The position numbers and the translations under genes were made by a program. A DNA stretch of 64,000 nt, from positions 87,560 through 151,559 of the forward strand of contig JAFGUF010000039.1 of assembly GCA_016938675.1 (NCBI GenBank), read 5' to 3'. The DNA comes from Clostridia bacterium. GTDB lineage: Bacteria; Bacillota; Clostridia; Christensenellales; UMGS416. Positions 53,713-63,903 of this stretch are shown piece by piece (positions within the stretch are counted from its first letter, which is position 1; each line of letters starts with the position of its first letter). The notes beneath the pieces were generated by a model that searched no databases, was not told where the DNA came from, and saw only the letters and a program-made list of their open reading frames with translations.

Positions 53713-55098
53713 CTATATCAGCCTATTCAGAGAATCTTTCTCATATTCATTTCCGGCTTTTTTCTCCTCCAGTGCTTTCTGCAGCTTTTGGTATCTGGCC
53801 TTTGTTACCGGATAAAGAACCATAAATAGCACAGCAAGTGTCATGGCAATGGGGCAGATTATTGTAATAACGTTTTCAATTCCCATAATTGCCGAATTAG
53901 TCTGCACCGCCAAATCGGAATTATATCCTGTCAGCTCAAGAACCTTGCCCAAAGTATACATTCCGGCTGCAGCACCTAATTTCTGAAGAAACTGTGGCAG
54001 TGATGTGATTGCGCCTACACGCCTTTTGTCGTTGACCATTTCATCAATTTCTGAGATGTCATATGTGAATGAATAAAATGTTGTCCAAAATACTGCAAGC
54101 CCCATAGAGTAGAAAAGCAGCATTATAACCATGTTTACAATAGTCGTTATTCCGATAAACCGGAAAACAAACATCCCTATTGTTGCAACTGAGAGCATTG
54201 CAATTACTGTGAATCTTCTGTCCTTTATTGTCGCAAGCTTTGTAGTAATAGGAACAAATATAACCATTCCCCCTACAATAGCCGCCAGCGCAACTGGCAT
54301 GAAAGCATCAGGGTCTACCTGAATCCTGTACTGCAGCAAATATACCAAATCTGCCTGTGCAAGCGACGACTGATACATAAATAAAACTATGAAGAACAAT
54401 AGGTATTTAAAAGGCTTAAGTTTTATTATCTGCAAATATGTCTTGAAAATGTTTTCACTGGACTCTTCATCCGGTTTATATAAATTCAGCCTTTTGGTCG
54501 AATTATAGGCTACAAAGCCAAACAGCACTGATATTACCGCAATAATTATAGCTGTAAAGGTCCATCTTGTGCTTTCAATGAATTTATTTTCATTGAAAAA
54601 TCCAACAAACACAATAGCAGCACTACCTATAAATATCGGAGCGGCATTTATAAGGGAGCTCATTCCGCGTATCTTTGTGCGTTCATCATAGTCTTTTGTC
54701 ATCTCAGCACACAATGCATAATAAGGTATCGTATAGCATGTGTAGGCCACCCAGAATACTACTGCAACAGCCACATAATATATAATACTAGTTTGAGAAG
54801 ATAGATTGAATCTGGTAAATGCAAGCACAAAAAGTATCGCCATAGGTATAATGGCTGATTTCATTATTTTACGCTTATCTATTCCTCTTTTGTCGGCCAT
54901 GTGCCCTATTAATGGGTCAGTAACTCCGTCAACTACTATTGAAATAGCGATTATTGTTCCCGCAATCTGCGGATTGATTCCGGCGATATTTGTAAGAAAA
55001 AAGAGAAAATATGTATAGAACATATTATAGAGTACAGATTCAGAAATTATGCCTGAAGCATAGCCTACTTTTCTGCGTCTTGTTAGTTCTCCCTGCAT
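53713..55098 (-). CDS. GPH-family sugar symporter (MelB-like, MFS)
   Basis: A 461-residue twelve-helix transporter of the glycoside-pentoside-hexuronide:cation family. The start region RRKVGYASGIISESVLYNMFYTYFLFFL and the DGVTDPLIGHMADK loop are typical of MelB. It takes up sugars, glycosides or uronates with Na+ or H+. GGAGG precedes the ATG. It is the fourth gene of the operon, 57 bp after the FGGY kinase, so it is the probable entry step for that pathway. Confidence 0.9.
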   Translation of the reverse strand: MQGELTRRRKVGYASGIISESVLYNMFYTYFLFFLTNIAGINPQIAGTIIAISIVVDGVTDPLIGHMADKRGIDKRKIMKSAIIPMAILFVLAFTRFNLSSQTSIIYYVAVAVVFWVAYTCYTIPYYALCAEMTKDYDERTKIRGMSSLINAAPIFIGSAAIVFVGFFNENKFIESTRWTFTAIIIAVISVLFGFVAYNSTKRLNLYKPDEESSENIFKTYLQIIKLKPFKYLLFFIVLFMYQSSLAQADLVYLLQYRIQVDPDAFMPVALAAIVGGMVIFVPITTKLATIKDRRFTVIAMLSVATIGMFVFRFIGITTIVNMVIMLLFYSMGLAVFWTTFYSFTYDISEIDEMVNDKRRVGAITSLPQFLQKLGAAAGMYTLGKVLELTGYNSDLAVQTNSAIMGIENVITIICPIAMTLAVLFMVLYPVTKARYQKLQKALEEKKAGNEYEKDSLNRLI

Positions 55099-55155
55099 TT
55101 GCCACCTCCAAAATTAATTTGATTATATCAGAGATTCTACCCTAATAAAAGCTGT

Positions 55156-56760
55156 TTATGCTTCATTTTTATTCATAAGTTCAAATGTTTTTTTATTATT
55201 ATAGTAAAGCTGTTTGAATACTTCAAATCCTTTATCATATACGTTTCTGTTTTCAGAGTTCGGATAATATGTTCTCTCCACTTCAATAAGGCTGCTAGCC
55301 TGCTCTAAATTGTCCGTAATCCCAAGGCCAACCGTTGATATGATAGCTGCGCCCATTGCTCCCGCATTCTGCGGGTTGCCCACCACCTCAACCCGAACAT
55401 TGAGTATGTCGGATAATATCTGGCATGTCATAGGCGCCAATGCCCCGCCGCCTACCAGCCTGACACTGCCGTTTATGTCGACCTTCTTTGCGCTGCATTC
55501 CATCTGCCAGCGCAGATGATAGCATACTCCCTCAATTACAGCATGGATAAGTTCTGCTTTTTTTGTGCCCATTCCAATATTGAAAAACATGCCTCTTGCG
55601 TTTGTGTCCTCAAAGGGGCACCTGTTTCCGTGCAGCCAGGGAGTAAACACCACGCCGCTGCTTCCGGCCGGCACATGCTTTATGGATTCCATCATGTACT
55701 CATATAGGTCAACAGCCACTTCTTCATAATCACCGTTTGTCCTGCGCTCATTCAGCCTGTCAATTGTCTCCTCATATGCAAGGTGCTCTTTCACCCATTC
55801 TATGCATTTGCCTGCTGTCTCCAGCTCTGCGAAGTAGTTGTAGTTGTTTTCATCAGCTCCTATTATGCCTGCGATTTTGCATGAGATATCAAGCAAAGGC
55901 TTATCTATAACAGTAGATACCCATCCTGATGTGCCTATGTATATGTGTGTGTCGCCAGGTTTTGTTGCGCCCGCTCCTACTCCTATTAGTGATGCATCGC
56001 CGCCGCCGCCGAAAACCAGCGTTCCTTCCATTAATCCAAGCTCTTTAGCGGCTGCTTTTGTTATCTGCCCTGCCGCCTGTGTACTCTTTATTATTCTGGG
56101 CAAATGATCGATATCAACGCCTATCATGTTGCACATTTCCTGGCTGAAGCACCTGTTTTCTTTCTTAACATCAAAAAGCATAGTCGCATATGCACTGTCT
56201 TCTGTCATTGTGAATTCGCCGCATGATTTCAATATAAGGAAGTCTTTAACATCCAGCCATTTGTATGTGTCAGCATATATTTCGGGTTCATTTTCCTTTA
56301 CCCATTTGTACTTCCAAACCGGGTCTTTTGTGCTGCTTGCCACAACGCCTGTAATGCTAATGCTCTTCATCAGCTTCTGCAGGTTTACGCCGCCTATTTT
56401 GAGCCCGTCGGAAAGCGTCTCTTCCATCTGCTTTTTGGCTCTGTTGTCCATGTAGCTCATTGCTTTGCGCACAGGATTACCATCCTTATCAACCAGCACT
56501 ACGCCCTGCATCTGCGCACAGAAGGATATTCCTGATATTTTTTCTTTTTCTATACCGCTTTTTCTGATAACTGCCTTTGTCGTTTCACGCATTGCCTCCC
56601 ACCAGTCGTTCGGGTCCTGCTCCGCACCGCCGTTTGGCAGTATCGTCAGCTTGTAGCTCTGGCTTTGGCTTTCTATCAGCTTTATTTTTTCATCTGCCTC
56701 ATAAAGGCAAGTCTTTAGAGAGGTTGTTCCTACATCATATGATATAACATAATTTTTCAC
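55156..56760 (-). CDS. FGGY-family carbohydrate kinase (xylulokinase-like)
   Basis: A 534-residue two-lobe sugar kinase. N-terminal lobe: ISYDVGTTSLKTCLYEA (ATP-phosphate loop) and ISFCAQMQGVVLVDKDG; C-terminal lobe: HIYIGTSGWVSTVID, LVGGGALAPMTCQIL and GAMGAAIIST. Starts at GTG with AGGAG upstream. The family phosphorylates ketoses, polyols or glycerol; the partner class II aldolase would then split the phosphorylated product. Confidence 0.9.
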   Translation of the reverse strand: MKNYVISYDVGTTSLKTCLYEADEKIKLIESQSQSYKLTILPNGGAEQDPNDWWEAMRETTKAVIRKSGIEKEKISGISFCAQMQGVVLVDKDGNPVRKAMSYMDNRAKKQMEETLSDGLKIGGVNLQKLMKSISITGVVASSTKDPVWKYKWVKENEPEIYADTYKWLDVKDFLILKSCGEFTMTEDSAYATMLFDVKKENRCFSQEMCNMIGVDIDHLPRIIKSTQAAGQITKAAAKELGLMEGTLVFGGGGDASLIGVGAGATKPGDTHIYIGTSGWVSTVIDKPLLDISCKIAGIIGADENNYNYFAELETAGKCIEWVKEHLAYEETIDRLNERRTNGDYEEVAVDLYEYMMESIKHVPAGSSGVVFTPWLHGNRCPFEDTNARGMFFNIGMGTKKAELIHAVIEGVCYHLRWQMECSAKKVDINGSVRLVGGGALAPMTCQILSDILNVRVEVVGNPQNAGAMGAAIISTVGLGITDNLEQASSLIEVERTYYPNSENRNVYDKGFEVFKQLYYNNKKTFELMNKNEA

Positions 56761-56781
56761 TTATACTCTCCTGCTTCTTCT

Positions 56782-57834
56782 TTATTTATTCTTCTGCTTT
56801 GAATACTTCATTTTATATATTGTTCGCATCAGCGCGCACTCCAGCGGATTGATAGACCTTGGTCTGTCGTGCAATGCCGCCCCCATATAGGCCATGCAGT
56901 TTTTTTCAACTATCATGCTCACTGCCTTCGCGTCATCCATGTCCTTGCCCCTGCAAACAGCTCCGAATCCCTTTATAAGCACGGCATCTGCATTTTTAAA
57001 TGCCCTATTTATAGATTTTTCATTGTTTGCAGCGGTTTTCACCTTTACTCCCGCAATCTGCGCAAAGTCGTCAATCATTGGGTATAGAGGCTTTTTAAGA
57101 TTGGACATAGCATTAACAAAAAACGAGGTGTTGGCTGTCATATTATCTGACAACTCATAATTTAGCTTCCCAGCATTGAATGATTCAGGAACTTCACCAT
57201 ATGTTTTGAGCACAAACTCTGCGTATCCCTTATCGCTGTAGTCTTTCTGTCCCGAAATTGTTATATATTTATTCTCAATGTATTCCCTGCATGCTTCTTC
57301 CAGCTGCTTTGCCGCCATGAAAGTCTCATCAAAATCTTTGCCGAAGCATAGTGCCCCGTGATTTTTCATTATGATGCAGTGGCCTTTTGTTTCTGCCAAA
57401 GCCTTAATTACATTTCCGCTTAATTTCTTTGTGCTGGGCAGTCCGTATCCCGCGCATATCACTTTTCCGCCAAGAAGGTTATATTTTTTGTCAGTCTCAA
57501 TATAACTTATGCCGCATCCGCTAACAATGGAAGCGAATAACTGATGTGTATGAATAACAAAGTTTATTTCGCCTTTGCCGTAGCACCCTGCATGAATTGC
57601 CTTCTCCGATGAGGGTTTTATGTCGCCTTCATACTCCAAGGAAGCAATATCCATCTTAACTATCTCACCTTCAGTAAGCGATAGATAATCGCGTCCGCTG
57701 GGCGTAATGACCATGGTATGCTCGTCAACTCTGCAGCTCACGTTGCCCCATGTTCTGGCAATAAGCCCTTGCTCAACCAGATTCTTTCCCGCCTTAATTA
57801 CTGTATCTTTTGCCGTTTTTATATCCATGCTCAT
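56782..57834 (-). CDS. Class II aldolase/adducin-family protein, extended
   Basis: A 350-residue protein. Residues 1-205 are a class II (zinc) aldolase like fuculose-phosphate or rhamnulose-phosphate aldolase: SSEKAIHAG with the catalytic Glu, HTHQ zinc histidines and KNHGALCFG as the third. A C-terminal extension (about 245-345) repeats part of the fold (DAVLIKGFGAVCRGKDMDDAK), so it is longer than the usual 210-230 residues, perhaps an incomplete tandem duplication. It starts 4 bp after the aminotransferase stop, fully coupled to it. Confidence 0.88.
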   Translation of the reverse strand: MSMDIKTAKDTVIKAGKNLVEQGLIARTWGNVSCRVDEHTMVITPSGRDYLSLTEGEIVKMDIASLEYEGDIKPSSEKAIHAGCYGKGEINFVIHTHQLFASIVSGCGISYIETDKKYNLLGGKVICAGYGLPSTKKLSGNVIKALAETKGHCIIMKNHGALCFGKDFDETFMAAKQLEEACREYIENKYITISGQKDYSDKGYAEFVLKTYGEVPESFNAGKLNYELSDNMTANTSFFVNAMSNLKKPLYPMIDDFAQIAGVKVKTAANNEKSINRAFKNADAVLIKGFGAVCRGKDMDDAKAVSMIVEKNCMAYMGAALHDRPRSINPLECALMRTIYKMKYSKQKNK

Positions 57835-57838
57835 TTTT

Positions 57839-59317
57839 TTATTCCTCTATTGCTACGACATTTGCAAATACCCTTTCAAATCTCTCAAGGATATCATCAA
57901 GCATCTCATCGGTAAATGCGGCAGAAGTATACAGCCTGCTTCCAGCCAGTGTAATTATGCCTTCTGCCATGTATGCCGCTCCCATGTGCTCCATTTCTTT
58001 TTTGCGTTTTGATGTAGCTTTTAAAACTGATGGTATAGTCCAAGGCTTTTTCCAATCAATTGAGTAATGAACCGTTCCTACAGTTTCCAGATGGCAAATT
58101 GAACCCTGATTGAAAGTAACAAATGGAAGGTCATATTTATCTATAAGTTTTTGCAGGCCCGCTACAAGCTTGTCGGCAAATTCTCCGGATTTTCGAGCAG
58201 CGTCTGTTCTTTCGATTTCGCATAATGTGTGGTATCCGCCTGCGCAGCTTAAGGGGTTTGCTGCCATTGTGCCGCCAACCAATGCCTTCTTATGTTTGGG
58301 GCCCCCGGCTATTCCCGCGGAAAGATACTGCATGTATTCTTTCTTGCCGCCCAGCCCGCCAGCGCTTGGATATCCGCCTGCCACGGCCTTGCCGAAGACT
58401 GTAAGGTCGGGTGACACATCAAAATAGCCTTGCGCGCCGGACATTCCTATCCTGAATGCAGTTACTACTTCGTCAAATATTAATAGCGCGCCGTACTTTC
58501 TGCAAAGTTTTTCAACGCCTTTATTGAAATCCTTATCAAGCGGCCTTGTTCCGCTTTCCGGGCCAACCGGCTCAATCAATACACCTGCAGTGCCGCCTCT
58601 TAATCTGTTGCGCTTTAATTTTCTTTCCAAGTCTTTTAAATCGTTAGGGAAAAATTCCTGTGTATTTTTGAACACAAATTTTGGGACGCCGTGAGCCTGC
58701 ATATGCCTTGTACCCGGTATTCTTATTCCATATGCCAGCTGATCAGACCATCCGTGGTATGCGCCGCCCATTTTTATAATATTCTTTTTCTTAGTTGCAA
58801 GCCTTGCCACCCTGATAGCCGCCATACATCCCTCTGTACCAGAGCCTAACATCCTGAACATGTCAACGGACTTGAAGTTTTCTGCTATTTTCTTTGCCAG
58901 CTTATATTCATATTCATGGAAAAGCCCTGTTGATGGGCCGCAATGGTCTATTAGCTCCATTGTTTTTTCCTTTACTTCTTTAGGATTGCTGCCCAAAATA
59001 GTTGGACCTCCTGCTTGAAGGAAATCGTAATATTTGTTTCCGTCTATGTCATAGAGATATGCACCCTCAGCTTTATCAATTACTATTGGGAAGGGATGGT
59101 TAAAGGCGAGATTGTGCTGAACTCCGCCCGGGATATAGGCAACTGCCTCAGATACCAATTGCTTAGATTTTGCGCACTTTTTGTTGAAATAATTTTCTTC
59201 ATAATCATGGAGTTTTTCTTTGTTAATTGAATAAACAGGCTTTTTAATCAGCTCATCCAGCTTCTTTGTTATCTCTGCGGCGTCAGGATAATTTGTAATG
59301 GAATAATTATTAGGCAT
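57839..59317 (-). CDS. Class III aminotransferase (glutamate-1-semialdehyde aminomutase-like)
   Basis: A 492-residue PLP enzyme. The cofactor Lys is in VFGKAVAGGYP, preceded by IFDEVVTAFRIGMSGAQGYFDVSPDLT; GSGTEGCMAAIRVARL and YHGWSD are further class III marks. It resembles glutamate-1-semialdehyde aminomutase but sits in a carbohydrate operon, not in heme synthesis, so it probably moves an amino group on or off a sugar or polyol derivative. First gene of the operon; GGAG precedes the ATG and the TetR operator and promoter lie just upstream. Confidence 0.9.
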   Translation of the reverse strand: MPNNYSITNYPDAAEITKKLDELIKKPVYSINKEKLHDYEENYFNKKCAKSKQLVSEAVAYIPGGVQHNLAFNHPFPIVIDKAEGAYLYDIDGNKYYDFLQAGGPTILGSNPKEVKEKTMELIDHCGPSTGLFHEYEYKLAKKIAENFKSVDMFRMLGSGTEGCMAAIRVARLATKKKNIIKMGGAYHGWSDQLAYGIRIPGTRHMQAHGVPKFVFKNTQEFFPNDLKDLERKLKRNRLRGGTAGVLIEPVGPESGTRPLDKDFNKGVEKLCRKYGALLIFDEVVTAFRIGMSGAQGYFDVSPDLTVFGKAVAGGYPSAGGLGGKKEYMQYLSAGIAGGPKHKKALVGGTMAANPLSCAGGYHTLCEIERTDAARKSGEFADKLVAGLQKLIDKYDLPFVTFNQGSICHLETVGTVHYSIDWKKPWTIPSVLKATSKRKKEMEHMGAAYMAEGIITLAGSRLYTSAAFTDEMLDDILERFERVFANVVAIEE

Positions 59318-59361
59318 TGTTCTTCTCCTTAATACAATAATCTTTTAAATCTTTAAATGGT

Positions 59362-59412
59362 GAGTGATTGCTCACTCTGTCTTGATTATAGCATAACTAC
59401 TGAAAAATTCAA
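59362..59412 (-). promoter_or_regulatory. Promoter and TetR-type operator of the aminotransferase operon
   Basis: Minus strand: TTGAAT (59412-59407) and TATAAT (59390-59385), 16 bp apart. Seven bases after the -10 comes the inverted repeat GAGTGA-TTGC-TCACTC (59377-59362), well placed to block initiation. The divergent TetR gene begins at 59530. Confidence 0.75.
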
Positions 59413-59529
59413 TAATATTGCTAAAAAATCCAAATTCGAAACAAAATTTTTCTATTTTTATTTAGTTTTATTTCATGTTTGTAAAAAATATGCTAAAATA
59501 ATGTTAATATTACAGTTTCGGAGATAGAT

Positions 59530-60186
59530 ATGAACTTCAAGTCATGTAAAAAAACATTCAATCATATAGACGATAATAAGAAGCGTATGATTCTGTCAAC
59601 AGCTATTGATGAGTTTGCCCAAAATGGCTTCAACAGCTCTAATATCAACGTTATAGCGGAGAAGTCAAATATTAGCATAGGCGCAATGTATAAATATTTT
59701 GATAATAAAAGAGCATTGTATCTAACCTGTGTAGAATGGGCAATGATGCACCTTAGCCAGAAAATCGACGATGTAATTAAGCAGGATGATGACACAATAT
59801 TAATGTTTGAAAAGATCATACGGACAATACAGGAATTTAAGGAGGATAACGATCCTTTTACTAAGCTGTATTATGAAATGGCCACCGAAAGCAACGCAGA
59901 GTATGCAATGCTTATATCCAGCCAGGTGGAAGGCATAACATCCAACCTTTATGCTGCATATATTGAGCACGCGAAAAGCAACGGCCTCATAAGAAAAGAT
60001 ATTGATTCGCGCTTCTTCGCATTTTTCATCGATAATCTGCTGATGATGCTGCAATTTTCCTACAGCTGCGAATATTACAAAGACAGGATGAAAATATATA
60101 CATATCCTGATGTTTTTGATGACAATGAGCGCCTGCTTGAGCAGATGATGCTTTTTGTGAAAGGTGCGCTTTTCTACAAAGAATAA
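59530..60186 (+). CDS. TetR/AcrR-family regulator
   Basis: A 218-residue regulator with an N-terminal helix-turn-helix (about 18-60; STAIDEFAQNGFNSSNINVIAEKSNISIGAMYKYFDNKRALY) and a C-terminal all-helical ligand domain. Transcribed away from the four-gene aminotransferase operon, whose promoter carries a palindrome, so it is the likely repressor released by a pathway metabolite. GGAG precedes the ATG. It has its own terminator 32 bp after the stop. Confidence 0.92.
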   Translation: MNFKSCKKTFNHIDDNKKRMILSTAIDEFAQNGFNSSNINVIAEKSNISIGAMYKYFDNKRALYLTCVEWAMMHLSQKIDDVIKQDDDTILMFEKIIRTIQEFKEDNDPFTKLYYEMATESNAEYAMLISSQVEGITSNLYAAYIEHAKSNGLIRKDIDSRFFAFFIDNLLMMLQFSYSCEYYKDRMKIYTYPDVFDDNERLLEQMMLFVKGALFYKE

Positions 60187-60217
60187 AAGTAAATCTACAA
60201 CTTATACGTAAAATATC

Positions 60218-60243
60218 AAAATCCGCATTAAGCGGATTTTTTT
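60218..60243 (+). terminator. Terminator of the TetR gene
   Basis: AAAATCCGC/GCGGATTTT stem (60218-60226 with 60232-60240) with a five-base loop and a seven-T run. Confidence 0.92.
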
Positions 60244-60250
60244 AGCTTTG

Positions 60251-63200
60251 TCAGTTGGATGCGTGATATGGGAAGTAGGCGGTTATCTCCGCATCAGTCA
60301 TTCCGTAGAATTCCTGGAGCTCAGAAACAACGTCATTTCTTCTTTTTATCATATATGTTTTAAGCTTGTCAACATGTCCTGTCCATTTGTCATATGTGCT
60401 TGGGCTATACCATCTGGCAATATGATTCTTCATTTCGTTTTCCATCAGTCCAGAATACTCATCAATTTTCGCTAAAAGGTACTCCTCTGTAAATATGTTG
60501 CACACTATATATGAATATCTTTCCAGAAACTGCTCCATGAATATATCGCTTTCTTTGAGTGCATCCACTATGAAATCATGATAGCCTGTATACTGATTAA
60601 GATAATCATCCACCATGCTGTAGCCTAGGTCAAAAATAGCAAGGTCAAGATCAAAAAGCACTGGACGCCATTTTGCGCCCTCAATGTCCGCTTTCCAGAA
60701 GTTAATGTTATGAGTGTCGGCGTTTCCGAAGAAAGTCTCCACAATTATATAGTCCATAAATGACTGCACGTCCACTCGCTCTGCAAGCATATTATAATTC
60801 GATTCAATAGAAAAGTCAGTTGACAGGCAGAATGCCTTAAGGTCAAGCCAATCTTCATTAGAGCCTTTCTTTGCTTCTGAATACTCTGTCAGTATATTTA
60901 TTTGCACGTCATCATCGTAGCCATATTTTAACCTGAAATAATCCTCATTCAGCTTGTCACGAAGGTTATAAAGCCCCCAGTACTGCCCGTTAATATAGAC
61001 AGCCACCGGCGTTCCTCTCTTGCCGTCTATTGTTCCAAGCTCGTAGGCGCAGTTCTGTATGAAAACATCCCTCATTTTTGATAAATAGCTGTCCTGTCCT
61101 GCGTTCCTTAAAAATAGATGGCTGAATGTATTCGTGCCGCTTTCAAAAAAAGAATATGTTATCTCGCTAAGGCCATATTCATCGCGCAGCCTAATAGCTA
61201 ATGATTTCTGCGCATTTGCTCTGGAATACCCCCCTGCTATCTGTATGCCTCCGTCGAATGCAAGAGCTGTCTGCCCGTCTGCGAGGTAATATTCATAGGC
61301 TGCCATTCTTTCAACATTCCAAAAATAGTTTGAATCGAAATATGGGTATTCACCTTTTCCATAGCCAGCTCCATTGGCGTATATTCCTGAATTATCATAG
61401 AACATGCCGGCTGGCGCTGTGCTGATGCAGAATATAGGGACATCATGCTGTCTCTCTAGTATATAGGTTTTGGTTGTGCAAAGGCTTGGCAGTTTTCCTT
61501 TTGATACAGCAATCGCCCTTATAACGGTGTCATGAGTTATAGACATCGGCCCTGCATACACTTTGCTATCAGTATCAGGAATCCCACCGTCTATTGTATA
61601 GTATATTGTTGCGTCGCTGTCTGCAGTAATTGAAAGCACAAAGCCGTCTTCCTGCGGCCCGCCCTCCTGAGAAAATTCAGGCTTAGCAGCATAGGCAGAA
61701 TAAACCTTTGAGCTGTTTCTTTCTCCCGGAGTTTTTTCCATAAAAAAAACCCTATAATCAGGATTTCCTTCCACTCTACCAGAACTGTAATCGCCAAGAA
61801 GATATCCTGTATCGAAGCAGTCTATCGCTATTCCGTCGCTGTTTTTAAGCAGTATACGTTCCCCTGCGGAATTTAGGCTGAGCTCTTCAGTTATCAGCGC
61901 ATTTTGATCTGCACTGGTGTAGCCCTTCAATGAAACCAGCAGATAACCATGGGGCTTGATGATGGCATTTTCAAAGGTGTAGCTGGAATACTCATTCTCG
62001 GAAAGGCTGTAACCGGATATATCCATTTTTTCGTCGCTGTCGTTATAGAGCTCTATATATTCATACATCGACCTGCCGCGAAACCTTGCAAGGTGGACAC
62101 TGCTGGCTGCAGCCTCACTGATATATAAGCTAGTATGTACAAAATCTAAATCTGCATTTATCTGATCATCATATGCTGTTGTATTTTCTTTGCCGGGAGT
62201 CGGTAGAGAGAAATATCCATATCCGCCTTCCACCCTGCCCTTGGATACATTGCCCGGGAGCTCTTCCATCTTCGCACTGTCTGCTACTTTTCCAGCGGGA
62301 GAAATCAAATATATGGTTTCATCCTCGCCCAGAGAAAAGCTAGCGTGTATTTGCCCGTCCGCAATTTTATCCTTGCCGCTTGCGTATACAATGATATATC
62401 CGCCTGCTGGAACAACTGAGTTTTCCGGGAACTTCCATTTAAACATATTGTCTATGCTGTCTGTCAGTGAGTATCCATTCAGCGAAACATCCGATCCTGA
62501 TGTGTTGTATATTTCCAGCCAATCGCTTGCGTCTCCGTCGGCATCAAGTATTCCGAATTTGTTGTTCGGCATCCACTCATTTATTATAAGGCGTGATGAT
62601 TCATCAATATTATATACTGCACTAAGGCCTTCAATAGTCGAAGCAGATACGGTATCGTTTGCGCTTCCAGGCGTAGCCTCAGCAAAGAATACCATATTTC
62701 CGTTGCCATCAAGGCCTACTGAGATATCCTGAGGCAAGGCAAGCACCTCAACGCTGTTTATAATGTATCCACCCTTGCTGAAAAGGAGTATTTGATTGTC
62801 ATTTTCGCCTATTTTGAATGGTGCGTGGATATAGCCTTCTTCACTTTCTTCATTGCCCGACGCGTATACCAGCAAGTATTCACCCGGCGCAATCTCCATA
62901 TCTGGAAGCTTTAACTTGTTCCCGTTATTTTCGTTATCAGATAAATACATTTCGCCAATAAACACTGGTAATGCGTTAGGATTATATAGCTCTATCCAGT
63001 CCTGATGCTCGCCGTTATCATCCGTTATGCTGAATACATTGTTTGGCATATACTCATTAATTATAATGAGATTTTCAAAAATGTTTATCGGGGTTATTTC
63101 ATATTTTTCAGAAATATCAGTATTGTTTTCCTCTCCCGGGGTAGGCGCAGCAAAATACCCGATTTCTCCGTCTGCACCGTAACCTGCGGAAATATCAGAC

Positions 63201-63790
63201 GGCATATTTTCAATGTCTATTTTATCAACTACTCTATCCGCAGTGGAAAGCAGCAAGCTTTTGTCATCCCTGCTGAGCTGAAAAGGAACACGGATATATT
63301 CGTCTTCTGTCTGTGCATTCCCTGAAGCCAGAACAATTATATAGTCACCCGGCAAAAGCGACATTTCTGGTAAATTCGCCTTCATGGGGTCATTTTCATC
63401 ATCGGATAGATAAAAGCTTCCCAGCCAAACGGGCTCGTCTCCATAATTGTATAGCTCTATCCAGTCCGGGCTATCCCAGTTTTCGTCTCGTAAAGTATTG
63501 TTGTTGCTAATTACGAATTCATTTATTCTGATTTTCTCTGATGTGCTGACAGCTGTCGCAGACTCAGATACAGTATCCTGTACAACATGATTTCTATTAT
63601 AATTCGCTGCATAAACCGCCGCTAACGCAGCAAAAAGAAGCAGCAGCAAAAAAGATACTATTATGACCTTCTGCTTTGGGTTCTCCATAATATCCTGAAG
63701 TTTTTCCTGAAATCCACGCTTTTTTTCTTCGGTATATTCCGTGTAGTCAGTGCCTTCTTTTACTTGCTCATCTTGTTTTTTTTCACTCAT
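60251..63790 (-). CDS. CotH kinase with four lamin-tail domains, membrane-anchored
   Basis: A 1179-residue exported protein. Order: cytoplasmic N-terminus (1-40), transmembrane anchor (about 41-63), four lamin-tail (LTD) domains (from about 90 to 660; each starts like INEFVISNNN or INEYMPNN and contains DWIELYN), a chitobiase-type beta domain (about 700-765; ATIYYTIDGGIPDTDSKVY) and a CotH kinase domain (about 800-1165) with IQIAGGYSRANAQKSLAIRLR, AVYINGQYWGLYNLRDKL and VLFDLDLAIFDLG. LTD-CotH proteins occur at cell surfaces of anaerobes and phosphorylate unknown targets. It is followed upstream by a second DUF4956 gene, repeating the pairing seen at 36-38 kb. Confidence 0.9.
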   Translation of the reverse strand: MSEKKQDEQVKEGTDYTEYTEEKKRGFQEKLQDIMENPKQKVIIVSFLLLLLFAALAAVYAANYNRNHVVQDTVSESATAVSTSEKIRINEFVISNNNTLRDENWDSPDWIELYNYGDEPVWLGSFYLSDDENDPMKANLPEMSLLPGDYIIVLASGNAQTEDEYIRVPFQLSRDDKSLLLSTADRVVDKIDIENMPSDISAGYGADGEIGYFAAPTPGEENNTDISEKYEITPINIFENLIIINEYMPNNVFSITDDNGEHQDWIELYNPNALPVFIGEMYLSDNENNGNKLKLPDMEIAPGEYLLVYASGNEESEEGYIHAPFKIGENDNQILLFSKGGYIINSVEVLALPQDISVGLDGNGNMVFFAEATPGSANDTVSASTIEGLSAVYNIDESSRLIINEWMPNNKFGILDADGDASDWLEIYNTSGSDVSLNGYSLTDSIDNMFKWKFPENSVVPAGGYIIVYASGKDKIADGQIHASFSLGEDETIYLISPAGKVADSAKMEELPGNVSKGRVEGGYGYFSLPTPGKENTTAYDDQINADLDFVHTSLYISEAAASSVHLARFRGRSMYEYIELYNDSDEKMDISGYSLSENEYSSYTFENAIIKPHGYLLVSLKGYTSADQNALITEELSLNSAGERILLKNSDGIAIDCFDTGYLLGDYSSGRVEGNPDYRVFFMEKTPGERNSSKVYSAYAAKPEFSQEGGPQEDGFVLSITADSDATIYYTIDGGIPDTDSKVYAGPMSITHDTVIRAIAVSKGKLPSLCTTKTYILERQHDVPIFCISTAPAGMFYDNSGIYANGAGYGKGEYPYFDSNYFWNVERMAAYEYYLADGQTALAFDGGIQIAGGYSRANAQKSLAIRLRDEYGLSEITYSFFESGTNTFSHLFLRNAGQDSYLSKMRDVFIQNCAYELGTIDGKRGTPVAVYINGQYWGLYNLRDKLNEDYFRLKYGYDDDVQINILTEYSEAKKGSNEDWLDLKAFCLSTDFSIESNYNMLAERVDVQSFMDYIIVETFFGNADTHNINFWKADIEGAKWRPVLFDLDLAIFDLGYSMVDDYLNQYTGYHDFIVDALKESDIFMEQFLERYSYIVCNIFTEEYLLAKIDEYSGLMENEMKNHIARWYSPSTYDKWTGHVDKLKTYMIKRRNDVVSELQEFYGMTDAEITAYFPYHASN

Positions 63791-63903
63791 CCTAAATGTG
63801 CTCCGAATTAATATGAATACTGATAAAAATTCTGCTGCGTAACAATTATAATAAAAGACAGCATTTTATACGGCTGCCTTATACTAATCAATTAATCATT
63901 TGC

